Positions 15,432 through 23,915 are shown, numbered from the stretch's first letter. The stretch is 64,000 nt of DNA from UBA5399 sp964592125 (GCA_964592125.1 CAZQBV010000001.1:1-64000), one strand, 5' to 3'. The notes: a model not told the origin generated them from the sequence alone. Program-made: numbers and translations.

Positions 15432-16238
15432 ATGAAACCACTAAAAAGTAAACTACCATTTATTAGATTGGCCATACAAATTGGCATACTGACATTCCTG
15501 TTTATTGGTTTTTTGACACGACTGCTGCCAGAGGTACACAATATTTGCCCTATGGGTGGTGCGGAAGGACTGTTCAAGCTTGCTACGACAGGACATTTTC
15601 TACAAAAAACAAACAGTGCGGCATTGATTCTATTTATACTTAGTTTAGTAATAACGGTATTATTTGGTGCCATCTTCTGCGGTTTTATCTGTCCATTTGG
15701 TACCCTGCAGGAATTGATAGGGCGTATTGGTAAAAAGCTATTTCCTAACATACATAACAAAGTACTTATTCCTAAGAAGCTGGACAACGCGTTGCGATAC
15801 CTTCGCTACGCTGTACTGGCATTTATACTGGTTCAAACGGCCTTGGTGGGAAAGATGATTTTTGAAGGATTTGACCCATACTTTGCGTTTATGAACATAC
15901 TGAACAAAGAAGTAACGCAACTGGCCTTGGTATTACTGGCAATTGTTATGGTTTCATCGCTGTTTACAGAACGTCCTTTCTGCAAATATGCTTGCCCATA
16001 TGGCGCAATTTTGGGCGCGGTAGGCAAGTTGGCAGTGTTTAAAGTGCATAGGAATAAAACAACCTGTGTGGATTGTAAAAAATGTGACAACGTTTGCCCC
16101 ATGAATATTGAAATATCCAAGACAACAAAAATATCAAGCCACCAATGTGTGATGTGTTTGAGGTGCACCAGTGATGAAGCATGTCCAGTCAAAAACACAG
16201 TATATATTGCGGGCGGCAAAGGAGAAGAAAACGTATGA
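15432..16238 (+). CDS. NapH/YccM-like membrane-bound 4Fe-4S protein
   Basis: The 268-residue polytopic membrane protein has about four to five hydrophobic segments. It carries the two loop motifs CGFICPFG and CKYACPYG typical of NapH/RdxA/CcoG-like proteins, then a soluble C-terminal pair of cluster sites, CVDCKKCDNVCP and CVMCLRCTSDEACP. Family members pass electrons between the quinone pool or ferredoxin and extracytoplasmic acceptors. It is translationally coupled (ATGA) to the next gene. The partner oxidoreductase is not visible in this window, so the electron acceptor is unknown. Confidence 0.88.
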   Translation: MKPLKSKLPFIRLAIQIGILTFLFIGFLTRLLPEVHNICPMGGAEGLFKLATTGHFLQKTNSAALILFILSLVITVLFGAIFCGFICPFGTLQELIGRIGKKLFPNIHNKVLIPKKLDNALRYLRYAVLAFILVQTALVGKMIFEGFDPYFAFMNILNKEVTQLALVLLAIVMVSSLFTERPFCKYACPYGAILGAVGKLAVFKVHRNKTTCVDCKKCDNVCPMNIEISKTTKISSHQCVMCLRCTSDEACPVKNTVYIAGGKGEENV

Positions 16239-17197
16239 AAGTGAAACCAATCGTTATTGTTGTGATTGTGATTGCCATTGTGGTAGGGGGCATATTGCTG
16301 AGCATGGCACTGGGCGCGTGGACAACAGAGGAAAAAAAAGAACCCGCAAAAAACGCGGACGGCAGCTATATTGCCAGCGATATTCGCGGCTCTTATACAT
16401 TTGGAAATGTAAGTCAATATTACAACATTCCACTAGATAGCTTGGCAAGTGCGTTTGGTGTTGATCCTGCCAATGCGGAAAGTTTTCGTGTGAGTGATGT
16501 AAGCACTTTATTTGGAGGCGAGGATGCCGATGTGGAGATTGGCACGGGAGCTGTAAAACTGTTTGTGGCATTCTATCTTGGGCAGGAAACTGACCTAGGA
16601 GATAGCAGTACCATGCTTCCGGCAGCAGCGGTGCAAGTTCTTCGTATGGAAGGGAAGCCTACAGAGCAGCAAATTGCATACATGGAAATGCATAAGCTGG
16701 GCGATACGGTTGATTCACAAACAGCAGAGGAACCAACGGTACAAAAGACAGCCAGTGCAACAGAGCAGCAACCTACCATATCAGCGCCTGCCGAGAAATC
16801 GACTGAACCAACTGGTTCGGGAAGCGGCGGTGGCTCTGGTGAAGGCAATGGCGACAGTAGTGAATTAACAGATGTTGTAGTAAAAGGTTCCAGCTATCTG
16901 AAAGACATTGCCGATGAATATGCCATTCCGTTGGATGATATCGCGGCAGCATTCCGCGTATCCAAAGCGCAAGCGCCATTCTTTCAGGCAAAGGATGTCC
17001 GGGATAGTTTTGCTGACTCTAGTGGCGAGATTGGGGTGAATTCCATTCGTATGTTTGTTGCGCTTTATATTGGCAGCCCGTATGATTTGAGCGGTACAAC
17101 AGCTATGCAGACAGCGGAAGGTGTGGAAATACTGAAATCACAGGGCAATTTGACGCAGGAACAGATGGATTACCTTGACAACCACACATTGGAGTAG
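16235..17197 (+). CDS. Membrane-anchored protein with a duplicated unknown domain
   Basis: The 320-residue protein has one N-terminal transmembrane segment (VIVVIVIAIVVGGILLSMAL) and is otherwise outside the cell. Two copies of a domain of about 100 residues follow (about 48-150 and 215-320), joined by a Thr/Ser/Gly-rich linker. Both copies share the pattern: short strand, Y-x-IPLD-x-(L/I)-A-(S/A)-AF-x-V, F-x-(V/A)-x-DV, EIG-x-x-x-x-(R/K)-(L/M)-FVA-(F/L)-Y-(L/I)-G and a final LT-EQ-x-x-Y-(L/M). I do not recognise the domain. ATG 16235 is chosen because it overlaps the NapH-like stop and follows AAAGGAG. It probably works with that membrane ferredoxin. Confidence 0.75.
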   Translation: MKVKPIVIVVIVIAIVVGGILLSMALGAWTTEEKKEPAKNADGSYIASDIRGSYTFGNVSQYYNIPLDSLASAFGVDPANAESFRVSDVSTLFGGEDADVEIGTGAVKLFVAFYLGQETDLGDSSTMLPAAAVQVLRMEGKPTEQQIAYMEMHKLGDTVDSQTAEEPTVQKTASATEQQPTISAPAEKSTEPTGSGSGGGSGEGNGDSSELTDVVVKGSSYLKDIADEYAIPLDDIAAAFRVSKAQAPFFQAKDVRDSFADSSGEIGVNSIRMFVALYIGSPYDLSGTTAMQTAEGVEILKSQGNLTQEQMDYLDNHTLE

Positions 17198-17262
17198 CGG
17201 TATTATAAATTTGCTTGATATGTAGCACAGCGTTCGGATGGTCGTTCAATACTTTTTTATAT

Positions 17263-17290
17263 GAGAAGAGTATGAGTAACTACTCTTCTC
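17263..17290. repeat. Inverted repeat at convergent gene ends
   Basis: GAGAAGAGTA (17263-17272) / TACTCTTCTC (17281-17290) is a perfect 10-base stem. The right arm encodes the C-terminal REE-stop of the minus-strand permease-ferredoxin. There is no clean U tract on either side, so its role as a terminator is doubtful. Confidence 0.4.
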
Positions 17291-18002
17291 GTATTTGTAT
17301 GGCTTTGGCTGGGCAACGCTCTGCGGCTTGAAAAATTGTGCCATCTTGTGTATTTTGTTTTAGTACGATGGCTTTGCCCTCTATCATCTCAAAAAAATCA
17401 GGACTTATCTTTGCACACAGCCCACAGCCCACACAGTACTCTGTTTTTACAAACAGACCTTTTCCTGTATCGTCACTTTCCTTGAGCGAAGGTATCTCTT
17501 CCTGCTTGACAAATTTGGATGTGATGAATCCAATTAGGAAGATAGCGGCCGTTGTAAGTATCCAGCGGATAAACATGAATTTTGGGCTTAAGAATTTTGC
17601 TTCATTGGCAAGCATGGGGATTTTCAATACTGCCCACGTGCTGAGCAATATTACAATGTTCATAATAGACGCGCCTTTTTTTAGCAGTGTGACACAAACT
17701 GGGAATGCTGCATAAACAGGCCCGGCGGAAACGCTTCCCAGCAGAAAAGAAAACACAGCGCCTTTGATGCCGGAGTTCTTGCCCAAATGTTTTTCAATGG
17801 CTTGTTTGGGTATCCACGCATCCAGCAGCGCGGTAAGCAATAGTATTGCTGGCATAATGATAACCATTTCTTTGAAATAATACCCGCTGTTTTGGATTGC
17901 CTGTACCCCCATAGGCGCTTTGAAAACGAATACTCCCAGATATGCCAGAAGTACAATTACTAAAAATTTATTGTTTTTTATGAATATTTTTGCTTTGCTC
18001 AT
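17280..18002 (-). CDS. Half-size COG0701-type permease fused to a ferredoxin domain
   Basis: The 240-residue protein has about five hydrophobic segments of the COG0701 (predicted permease, ArsP/YraQ-like) type, including the GSVSAGPVYAAFPVCVTLLKKG region. A soluble C-terminal domain of about 60 residues follows, with CVGCGLCAKISPDFFEM and a later Cys in ERCPAKAI, as in a single [4Fe-4S] ferredoxin. It forms an operon with the next upstream half-permease, whose stop overlaps its start as ATGA, and the two probably make one heteromeric transporter. The fused ferredoxin suggests redox-coupled or redox-sensed transport; the substrate is unknown. Confidence 0.8.
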   Translation of the reverse strand: MSKAKIFIKNNKFLVIVLLAYLGVFVFKAPMGVQAIQNSGYYFKEMVIIMPAILLLTALLDAWIPKQAIEKHLGKNSGIKGAVFSFLLGSVSAGPVYAAFPVCVTLLKKGASIMNIVILLSTWAVLKIPMLANEAKFLSPKFMFIRWILTTAAIFLIGFITSKFVKQEEIPSLKESDDTGKGLFVKTEYCVGCGLCAKISPDFFEMIEGKAIVLKQNTQDGTIFQAAERCPAKAIQIREE

Positions 18003-18481
18003 AATATTACCCCCATAACTGCCGCAATTGCAATGGCAAATATAAAACTCAATCCATTGCGCAACACGGTAAACTTTGTGCCAAACTCACGTTTTTCCAA
18101 AGGAATTGTAACAATACCCACCATGGTAAGCGTAGTGATAAACGCCACAATGGGCATAATACCTGCGCCTGCCTCCATAAGAGAACCGGCAAGTGGAAAT
18201 GCCACAAATGCCGGAATGAGCGTAATAGTGCCTACTGCCGCAGCTACTACTGTAGATACTATATTGTCATTCGAACCTAAAAATGTGCTCATTGTTTCTG
18301 GTGGGATAAGCGTTAGTATCAGTCCAATCAAAAGCAATACAGCAACAATATCACTGCCAATACTTTTCATCATGCCTGCCGATAGTTTTACCGACGTAAT
18401 TGTTTTCTTTTTGTCTTTGATTATGGAGCCAATAAACCAAATGAGCGTGATGATCCATAATCCAATTGTAAAAACATCCAT
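17999..18481 (-). CDS. Half-size COG0701-type permease subunit
   Basis: The 160-residue protein is almost entirely hydrophobic, with about four to five helices, and carries the family's glycine/proline-rich helix (TITLIPAFVAFPLAGSLMEA). It complements the permease half encoded downstream. ATG 18481 is preferred because AAGGGGT lies just upstream; an in-frame start 18 bases earlier lacks this. The promoter carries a GTAAC/GTTAC palindrome centred 41.5 bases before the likely start site, pointing to activation by the divergent Crp/Fnr regulator. Confidence 0.78.
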   Translation of the reverse strand: MDVFTIGLWIITLIWFIGSIIKDKKKTITSVKLSAGMMKSIGSDIVAVLLLIGLILTLIPPETMSTFLGSNDNIVSTVVAAAVGTITLIPAFVAFPLAGSLMEAGAGIMPIVAFITTLTMVGIVTIPLEKREFGTKFTVLRNGLSFIFAIAIAAVMGVIL

Positions 18482-18514
18482 TGTATTTACCCCTTTCAAA
18501 AAACCACAAGTTTG

Positions 18515-18556
18515 AGTATAATGGGAGATAATAAAAAAATAAGTAACCCATGTTAC
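18515..18556 (-). promoter_or_regulatory. Activator-type promoter of the permease pair with GTAAC-N4-GTTAC operator
   Basis: On the minus strand the -10 element is TATACT (18515-18520), with no good -35 element. The palindrome GTAACCCATGTTAC (18543-18556) is centred 29.5 bases upstream of the -10, i.e. about -41.5, the class II position of Crp/Fnr activators. The divergent Crp/Fnr gene starts at 18580. Confidence 0.6.
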
Positions 18557-18579
18557 ACTTTTTTTAAAAAGGATAAAAT

Positions 18580-19233
18580 ATGAAAAAAATATTGGATTTT
18601 ATGCAAGCAGTTCCATTGTTTTCCACTATAAAAATAGAATTGATAGAAGATATTGTGGCTGCTGGAAATTGCTTTATGCACGCTTACCCCAAAGGGAAGG
18701 TAATTCATATACAGCACGAAAAGTGCCAATACATGGACTATATACTTTCGGGAGTTGTAACTGTACAAGCGCTAGACGCATCTGGCAACATTATGACTAT
18801 TTCCGATTTCACTGTGGGAGAAGCACTTGGGAGCAATTTGTTGTTTTCCTCACACCCTTCATATCCCATGACAGTGCTTGCAAAGACAGAGGTCTCTTTG
18901 CTTCACATCCATAGTCAAGCAATTGTACGGCTTTGTGGAAATAGCCAGAAATTTCTACTGGAATTTCTTCGCCAAGTTTCAGACAAAACATTGATATTGA
19001 CAGGGAAAATAAATAGTGTTGCAATGAAGTGTATGCGTGATAGCATACTCGATTTTTTAAAAATGGAATGCAAGCTGCAAAATAGCAACTGTGTTGTATT
19101 GCCTTTTTCAAAAAAGGAATGGGCAGAGCTTTTGGGGGTGCAGCGTCCCTCGCTTTCGCGGGAGTTGAACCATATGCGACAGGATGGCTTAATTGCATTT
19201 GATAAGCGCACAATTACATTATTGACTGTTTAG
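18580..19233 (+). CDS. Second Crp/Fnr-family regulator
   Basis: The 217-residue protein has an N-terminal effector barrel and a C-terminal HTH (SKKEWAELLGVQRPSLSREL). Its recognition helix has Pro where CRP has the Glu that reads TGTGA, so a different half site is expected. The divergent palindrome GTAAC-N4-GTTAC fits. Single Cys residues occur (for example in GNCF, EKCQY and RLCGNS), but there is no FNR-type N-terminal cluster. AAAGGA precedes the ATG. It probably activates the divergent permease pair and may repress itself, since the operator lies only 24 bases from its start codon. Confidence 0.87.
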   Translation: MKKILDFMQAVPLFSTIKIELIEDIVAAGNCFMHAYPKGKVIHIQHEKCQYMDYILSGVVTVQALDASGNIMTISDFTVGEALGSNLLFSSHPSYPMTVLAKTEVSLLHIHSQAIVRLCGNSQKFLLEFLRQVSDKTLILTGKINSVAMKCMRDSILDFLKMECKLQNSNCVVLPFSKKEWAELLGVQRPSLSRELNHMRQDGLIAFDKRTITLLTV

Positions 19234-19362
19234 AAGACGAAGGATGTATTGTAATCACACAGTCACAAATGCGAATTTAATGTTTTGTGCTTTATGGCAA
19301 AACATACACAAGATATTTTGATCTGTAATTTATGATCGATTTAGGATTGAGAGGTGAGGCCA

Positions 19363-20382
19363 GTGTATTATTGGCAGACAAAGAAACAATATCAATTTCA
19401 GAGGAATGAGATGGAGAAGCGCGAGCCCGGATGTAATGAAGTTGTGCTTCGAGTACTTGCGTGTGGAGTGTGCGGGTCGGATATTCACATGATGGAGAAA
19501 TCTCTGCAATATGCACCGCTTGGACATGAAATATCTGCACAGGTTGTTGCGGTAGGGAATGGTGTATATCGTGTTAAAGCTGGTGATACAGTGATTGTGG
19601 AAGATGTAACACTGTGTGGTGTGTGTACAGATTGTAAAAATGGAAACACACAGTGGTGCAAAAATGCATATAATTTAAATGGTCAGTCTGGTATGGGCGA
19701 ATATCTTATTGTACGTGAAAATTCTTTGGTGCCTTATGCAGGGATGGATCCAAGTACGGCAAGTTTGACGGAGCCGCTTGCAGTGGCGCTGAATACATAC
19801 CTTGCGGCAAAGATACCGTTGCATGGCACATTGGTTGTATTTGGAATGGGTGTGCTGGGATTGATGTGTGTGCGACTGGCAAAGTACTATGGGGCGCATA
19901 AAGTGATTTGCGTGGGTTCGCGCAAGGGAAGCTTTAGGAATGCAGTGCGTGAAGAGGCTGCGTATAAGTTGGGTGCGGATGCTGTGTTCTACTCGGATGA
20001 AAATGTAACCAATAGTGTGATTGAGAAGCTGAACGGGAAAAAAGCAGATGGCGTGATTGTAACATCCCCACCCAACACGGTTTCGGGTGCTTTGCAAACA
20101 GCAAAATACGGTGCAAATATTGTGGTGATTGGGCTAGACTTGGGGGGCAACGCAAAGGTGGAAATTGATATAGATCAATTGATTTTTAATAAGCATTCTC
20201 TTGTTCCTGTTTTTGCAGAACCCGCAAAAATGTTTCCGTTGAGTATTGAACTTTTGAAAGCAGGTGTGATAGACGCTAAGATTTTGGTTACACATACAGT
20301 GGGGATGAGTGAAGTGGATCAACTAAAAAAAATACTTTCTCAAGATACGCCGATAATAAAGGTGGTTATATTAAATGACTAA
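19363..20382 (+). CDS. Zinc-dependent medium-chain alcohol/polyol dehydrogenase
   Basis: The 339-residue MDR-family enzyme has the catalytic zinc site CGVCGSDIH and GHE, the structural zinc loop CGVCTDCKNGNTQWC, and a Rossmann motif in VVFGMGVLGLM. It resembles threonine/sorbitol-type dehydrogenases (NAD(P)-dependent oxidation of a secondary alcohol). The exact substrate is not evident. GTG 19363 is preferred: AGGTGA ends 5 bases upstream and the protein then starts in typical register; GTG 19354 is the alternative. It is a single gene between the Crp/Fnr gene and lgt, without an obvious operon partner. Confidence 0.83.
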   Translation: MYYWQTKKQYQFQRNEMEKREPGCNEVVLRVLACGVCGSDIHMMEKSLQYAPLGHEISAQVVAVGNGVYRVKAGDTVIVEDVTLCGVCTDCKNGNTQWCKNAYNLNGQSGMGEYLIVRENSLVPYAGMDPSTASLTEPLAVALNTYLAAKIPLHGTLVVFGMGVLGLMCVRLAKYYGAHKVICVGSRKGSFRNAVREEAAYKLGADAVFYSDENVTNSVIEKLNGKKADGVIVTSPPNTVSGALQTAKYGANIVVIGLDLGGNAKVEIDIDQLIFNKHSLVPVFAEPAKMFPLSIELLKAGVIDAKILVTHTVGMSEVDQLKKILSQDTPIIKVVILND

Positions 20383-20504
20383 AGTGCATGCAGCAGTACA
20401 TTGTTTTTGATTTCAATGACCTCGTAGCAGAGACTGCGGAATATCCGAGAAACTGGAAAAGAAGTTAGGGCAACGACTCGATTTCTGTGCGGTATCGCCT
20501 TAGA

Positions 20505-21293
20505 CTAGTTTTCTAGCTTTTTAGAACGACCATTTTTAGACCGATAAAACAAAAGAATTATAACGCCAATGCCAATTAGTATAAGGCTAATCCACTGGGA
20601 AACAGAAAATTCTCCTACAAAACCGCGCCTAGCATCGTAACGGAAAAACTCTAAAACAAACCGGATTATGCCATAACCAATGAGATACATACTTAATATT
20701 CTTCCGGGCTTCCGCACTTTCCTGCCATAAACCACCATTACAATAAATAATATAAATACACATATAGATTCAATTAATTGTACGGGCAAAAGAGGAATAT
20801 CTGTAGGAATACCCGGTATAGGTGAATTGTGGAATACACAACCATGCTCGTAGGGGATACCCCAGCAACAACCCACCATGAAGCAGCCAACTCGACCAAT
20901 GGCTTGTGCCAATGGTAACGAGGGTAGAATGGTATCTACTACCTTCCAGAAGGATTCCTTATAAACCAAGCAGAACAACACCAACATAAGTATACAACCT
21001 ATAAAACTGCCATAATACACCAATCCTGAGTTGTTGAAATACTGCAAGAAAGTGATGCCTTTGGTTTCGTGCAACAACAAAAATTCGGGTATACCCTGTA
21101 TCACATAAAAGAGTTTGCCGCCTAATAGTGCACCAACGCCAGCCATAAACATTGCTACAAGTACATCTACCTTGTTTAAGCCATTTATCTTGCTTCGAAG
21201 CAATGCAACAACAAATGCCGCAAAAAAAGCCAACAACAACATAAATCCGTAGCTGGGGATAGATAATCCGAAAAGATGTATTTCAGGGTACAT
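20505..21293 (-). CDS. lgt: Prolipoprotein diacylglyceryl transferase
   Basis: The enzyme transfers diacylglycerol from phosphatidylglycerol to the lipobox Cys of prolipoproteins. The 262-residue protein has about seven transmembrane helices. The Lgt signature GRVGCFMVGCCWGIPYE (Clostridia-type, with the essential Arg and Gly-Arg-Val core) is followed by HNSPIPG and PVQLIES. ATG 21293 follows AGGAGGTTCC, so the 22-codon upstream extension is not used. The substrates include the lipoprotein at 3432. It follows the terminator of the DUF4190-like gene. Confidence 0.93.
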   Translation of the reverse strand: MYPEIHLFGLSIPSYGFMLLLAFFAAFVVALLRSKINGLNKVDVLVAMFMAGVGALLGGKLFYVIQGIPEFLLLHETKGITFLQYFNNSGLVYYGSFIGCILMLVLFCLVYKESFWKVVDTILPSLPLAQAIGRVGCFMVGCCWGIPYEHGCVFHNSPIPGIPTDIPLLPVQLIESICVFILFIVMVVYGRKVRKPGRILSMYLIGYGIIRFVLEFFRYDARRGFVGEFSVSQWISLILIGIGVIILLFYRSKNGRSKKLEN

Positions 21294-21320
21294 GGAACCT
21301 CCTTTAGGCCTATAGAACAA

Positions 21321-21356
21321 AAGGCAGACAACCAAAATGGTTGGCCTGCCTTTTTT
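21321..21356. terminator. Bidirectional-looking terminator between the DUF4190-like gene and lgt
   Basis: AAGGCAG and AACCA (21321-21334) pair with TGGTT and CTGCCTT (21338-21352) across a small internal loop. The minus-strand tail is TTTTGTT and the plus-strand tail is TTTTTT. It would end minus-strand transcription from the upstream gene, leaving lgt to readthrough or its own promoter. Confidence 0.6.
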
Positions 21357-21368
21357 CAAGATTGTGGT

Positions 21369-21686
21369 TTAATAAGATACACTGTTCATGATGTCGGTAA
21401 GAGCGGCTAGCCCGCCTGCAGTACCAGCCACTGCGCCAATTGCTGCTGCGCATGCAATAAACAATACAAGGAACAAAGCGGAAATGATGACACCAATGAT
21501 GGAGAGCACCAAACCAGCGGTTGCCATGCCGGTCTTTTCCACTTTGTTGGCTTTGGAGCTTAGCACAATGCCAACTATGCCCAATACCAGCGGTACGAAG
21601 GGAAGGAACAGATTGAGTACAAGAGATAAAATCAAACTCAATATGCCCATTACAAGCCCAACAATTGCAAGATTTTTAGATTCCAT
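21369..21686 (-). CDS. DUF4190-like small membrane protein
   Basis: The 105-residue protein has two to three hydrophobic segments separated by a short polar loop (SSKANKVEKTG). It matches the common DUF4190 pattern: LAIVGLVMGILSLIL, then LGIVGIVLSSKA and TAGLVLSIIGVIIS. The function of this family is unknown. Start 21686 follows AGTCCTCC (GGAGGACT on the coding strand); a longer frame to 21746 overlaps the promoter. It is a single-gene unit with its own promoter and terminator. Confidence 0.8.
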   Translation of the reverse strand: MESKNLAIVGLVMGILSLILSLVLNLFLPFVPLVLGIVGIVLSSKANKVEKTGMATAGLVLSIIGVIISALFLVLFIACAAAIGAVAGTAGGLAALTDIMNSVSY

Positions 21687-21717
21687 AGAATAAGTCCTCC
21701 TAATAAATAATACTGTT

Positions 21718-21746
21718 ATTTTACCAATTTGTAGTGGGAGTGTCAA
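21718..21746 (-). promoter_or_regulatory. Promoter of the DUF4190-like gene
   Basis: On the minus strand, TTGACA (21741-21746) and TAAAAT (21718-21723) are spaced by 17 bases. Confidence 0.7.
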
Positions 21747-22106
21747 ACAAACATGACTTGGAATACAATATTTATGTATGGTTTAAGAGAACTAAATATG
21801 ATAACAAAATAAAAATTGAAAATATTAAGATATTAATATGAATTCTACGTACATATATAGTAAAAAATCATAAGAAATTTGAGTAAAAACTAGCTAAAAT
21901 ATTAATTTAGCTACTACAAAGGAATATATTGCGAAAAATGAAAAATAAAGATTGAATTTTATATGAATTTTTAATAGAATAAATGTATATTAAGAATAGT
22001 AAAATGCATATAATTTTTATTTCGACATAGAGTAAGGAGGCGCTTTTGTTTCGTGCATTGAAAGACTGCTTCATTTATTAAATATAGTTTTTAGGAGAGA
22101 TACATA
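21747..22106. other. AT-rich leader region of the second chemoreceptor gene
   Basis: This 360-base stretch is very AT-rich. The one notable element is a strong Shine-Dalgarno AAGGAGG (22034-22040), five bases before a TTG that opens an 11-codon frame (22046-22081) ending 25 bases before the receptor ATG. It may be a leader peptide or chance. I found no convincing sigma-28 promoter. Confidence 0.35.
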
Positions 22107-23798
22107 ATGAAAAACATGAAAGTTGCTAAAAAACTGGTTGTCGGTTTTACAATTGTTTGCATTATTGCTGCTGCAATAGGTGCTGTTGGTATTTTCGGCA
22201 TTTGGAGCGTAAATGATGCCTCAACAAAATTGTACAAGCAAAACACTGCGCCAATGGCGGATATGTCGACAATTTTGGTAGATTTGCAGCGCCAAAGAAT
22301 TATTATGCGCGAAATGGTGCTTTATACGGGCGATACGGAAAAACTAGCTGAACTTGATACGCAAAACAAAGCAATTGTTGAGGAATTTGAAGTAGCGCTA
22401 GAGGCGTTTGATGCAACTTTTACCGATGTAGAATCACAAACGTTGTATGATGAAGCCAAGAGTACTTATTATAGCGTATATCAACCAACTATGGACAAAG
22501 TGATGCAAGGCGCCTTGAACGGAGATGACCAGGAAACTTTGCTGTCTTTTGTTTCTGGTGCAACTAGCGATATGGATAAAATGGCCGAAAACTTTACACA
22601 AGTGATGAATAATAAAATAAATCAGGCTGCGGAAGCGGATCAATTTACAACAGATACATTCTATAGGCTATTGATTGTTATTATTGCAGTTACCATTGCA
22701 GCAATTGTAATTTCTATGTTGCTGGCACTGAATATATCAAAAATGATTAGCAAGCCACTTAACTTTATGAAAGACGTTTTGCAGCAGATTGGAACAGAGG
22801 GTAACCTTTCATTTTCAGATGAAGTGATGGCACAAGCAAAGGAAATTGCAGATGGAAAAGATGAGGTGGCGCAATCTACAGAAATGCTGGTAGTTACGTT
22901 AGGTAGGTTGATGGCTGTGGGTGATGCGTTGGATCGTGTTGCTGGCGGAGACCTTACCACAGAGCTGGTTCCACTAGGAGACAAGGATACAATGGGAGTG
23001 GCTTTGGCAAGAATGCTAGGGAACTTGAACCAAATGTTTGGTGACATTAGAACCGTTGCTGTTCAGGTTTCTGCTGGTGCCGGGCAAGTTTCTCATGGTG
23101 CACAGGCCTTGGCAGCTGGTTCCACGCAGCAGGCTACAAGCATACAGGAATTTTCTGATACATTGAGCGAACTGCAGCAAAAAACAGATGACAATGTAAA
23201 GAATACAGAACGTGCACAAACTGTTACAAGCCAAGCAGAATCCATGGTAAAAGAAAGTATTCAATATATGGGAGAAATGCTGGGAGCGATGAAAGCCATT
23301 GACGAAAGCTCTCAAAGCATCACTAAGATTATAAAAGTAATAGACGATATTGCCTTCCAAACAAATATTTTGGCTTTGAATGCTGCGGTGGAAGCGGCGC
23401 GTGCAGGAACGGCTGGGTTGGGATTTGCAGTGGTGGCAGATGAGGTGCGCAACCTAGCAAGTAAATCTGCAACTGCAGCAAAAGAAACAGCTTTGCTAAT
23501 AGAGGGCAGTACCAATAAGGTAACAGAGGGCAACAAAATAGTAGAGATGACCAATGAAAGCTTGGAAGCAGTTGTAAACAATGCGCGAGAGAGCGTAGAA
23601 GTAATTAAAGAAGTAACAGATGCTTCGCATAAGCAGGCCAGAGCCATTGATGAAATTAACACTGGAATAGAGCAAATTTCTATCGTTGTGCAATCCAATG
23701 CAGCTACATCGCAAGAATCTGCGGCATCTGCGCAAGAGATGTCTGCACAGTCTACAACACTGAATGATATTATACATAGGTTTAAATTGAAAGAATAA
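22107..23798 (+). CDS. Methyl-accepting chemotaxis protein (4HB-type sensor)
   Basis: The 563-residue receptor has TM1 (about 10-32), an extracytoplasmic helical domain of about 155 residues typical of the four-helix-bundle sensor (TAPMADMSTILVDLQRQRI), TM2 (about 188-210), HAMP and a cytoplasmic signalling coiled coil. The tip is DDIAFQTNILALNAAVEAAR near residue 411. A 40-residue insertion-like stretch follows the HAMP entry (SFSDEVMAQAKEIADGKDEV) before a second HAMP-like segment. TAGGAGAG precedes the ATG. No chemotaxis kinase genes are in the window. Confidence 0.93.
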   Translation: MKNMKVAKKLVVGFTIVCIIAAAIGAVGIFGIWSVNDASTKLYKQNTAPMADMSTILVDLQRQRIIMREMVLYTGDTEKLAELDTQNKAIVEEFEVALEAFDATFTDVESQTLYDEAKSTYYSVYQPTMDKVMQGALNGDDQETLLSFVSGATSDMDKMAENFTQVMNNKINQAAEADQFTTDTFYRLLIVIIAVTIAAIVISMLLALNISKMISKPLNFMKDVLQQIGTEGNLSFSDEVMAQAKEIADGKDEVAQSTEMLVVTLGRLMAVGDALDRVAGGDLTTELVPLGDKDTMGVALARMLGNLNQMFGDIRTVAVQVSAGAGQVSHGAQALAAGSTQQATSIQEFSDTLSELQQKTDDNVKNTERAQTVTSQAESMVKESIQYMGEMLGAMKAIDESSQSITKIIKVIDDIAFQTNILALNAAVEAARAGTAGLGFAVVADEVRNLASKSATAAKETALLIEGSTNKVTEGNKIVEMTNESLEAVVNNARESVEVIKEVTDASHKQARAIDEINTGIEQISIVVQSNAATSQESAASAQEMSAQSTTLNDIIHRFKLKE

Positions 23799-23823
23799 AA
23801 AAAATACTTAACACAAAGAAATG

Positions 23824-23860
23824 CACCTCTTAGCTGCAGTTGTGGTTAAGAGGTGTTTTT
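23824..23860 (+). terminator. Terminator after the second chemoreceptor gene
   Basis: CACCTCTTA (23824-23832) / TAAGAGGTG (23847-23855) is followed by TTTTT. Confidence 0.8.
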
Positions 23861-23886
23861 ATACGAAAATAGAATAAAAATTTTAA

Positions 23887-23915
23887 TTGACGAAAATTAG
23901 ATTTAACGTTAAACT
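23887..23915 (+). promoter_or_regulatory. SDR gene promoter with LacI-type operator
   Basis: TTGACG (23887-23892) and TAAACT (23910-23915) are spaced by 17 bases. The perfect palindrome TTTAACGTTAAA (23902-23913) overlaps the spacer and the -10. A matching site lies at the promoter of the operon downstream of the LacI gene, so the LacI protein encoded at 24963 is the probable repressor. Confidence 0.6.

Noticed and set aside
17263..17290. Inverted repeat as a terminator for the convergent genes
   Set aside because: No U tract follows the stem on either strand, so it is listed only as a repeat.
21960..22060. Sigma-28 (motility) promoter for the chemoreceptor gene
   Set aside because: TAAA and CGACATA are present but the spacing is wrong and the -10 match is poor.
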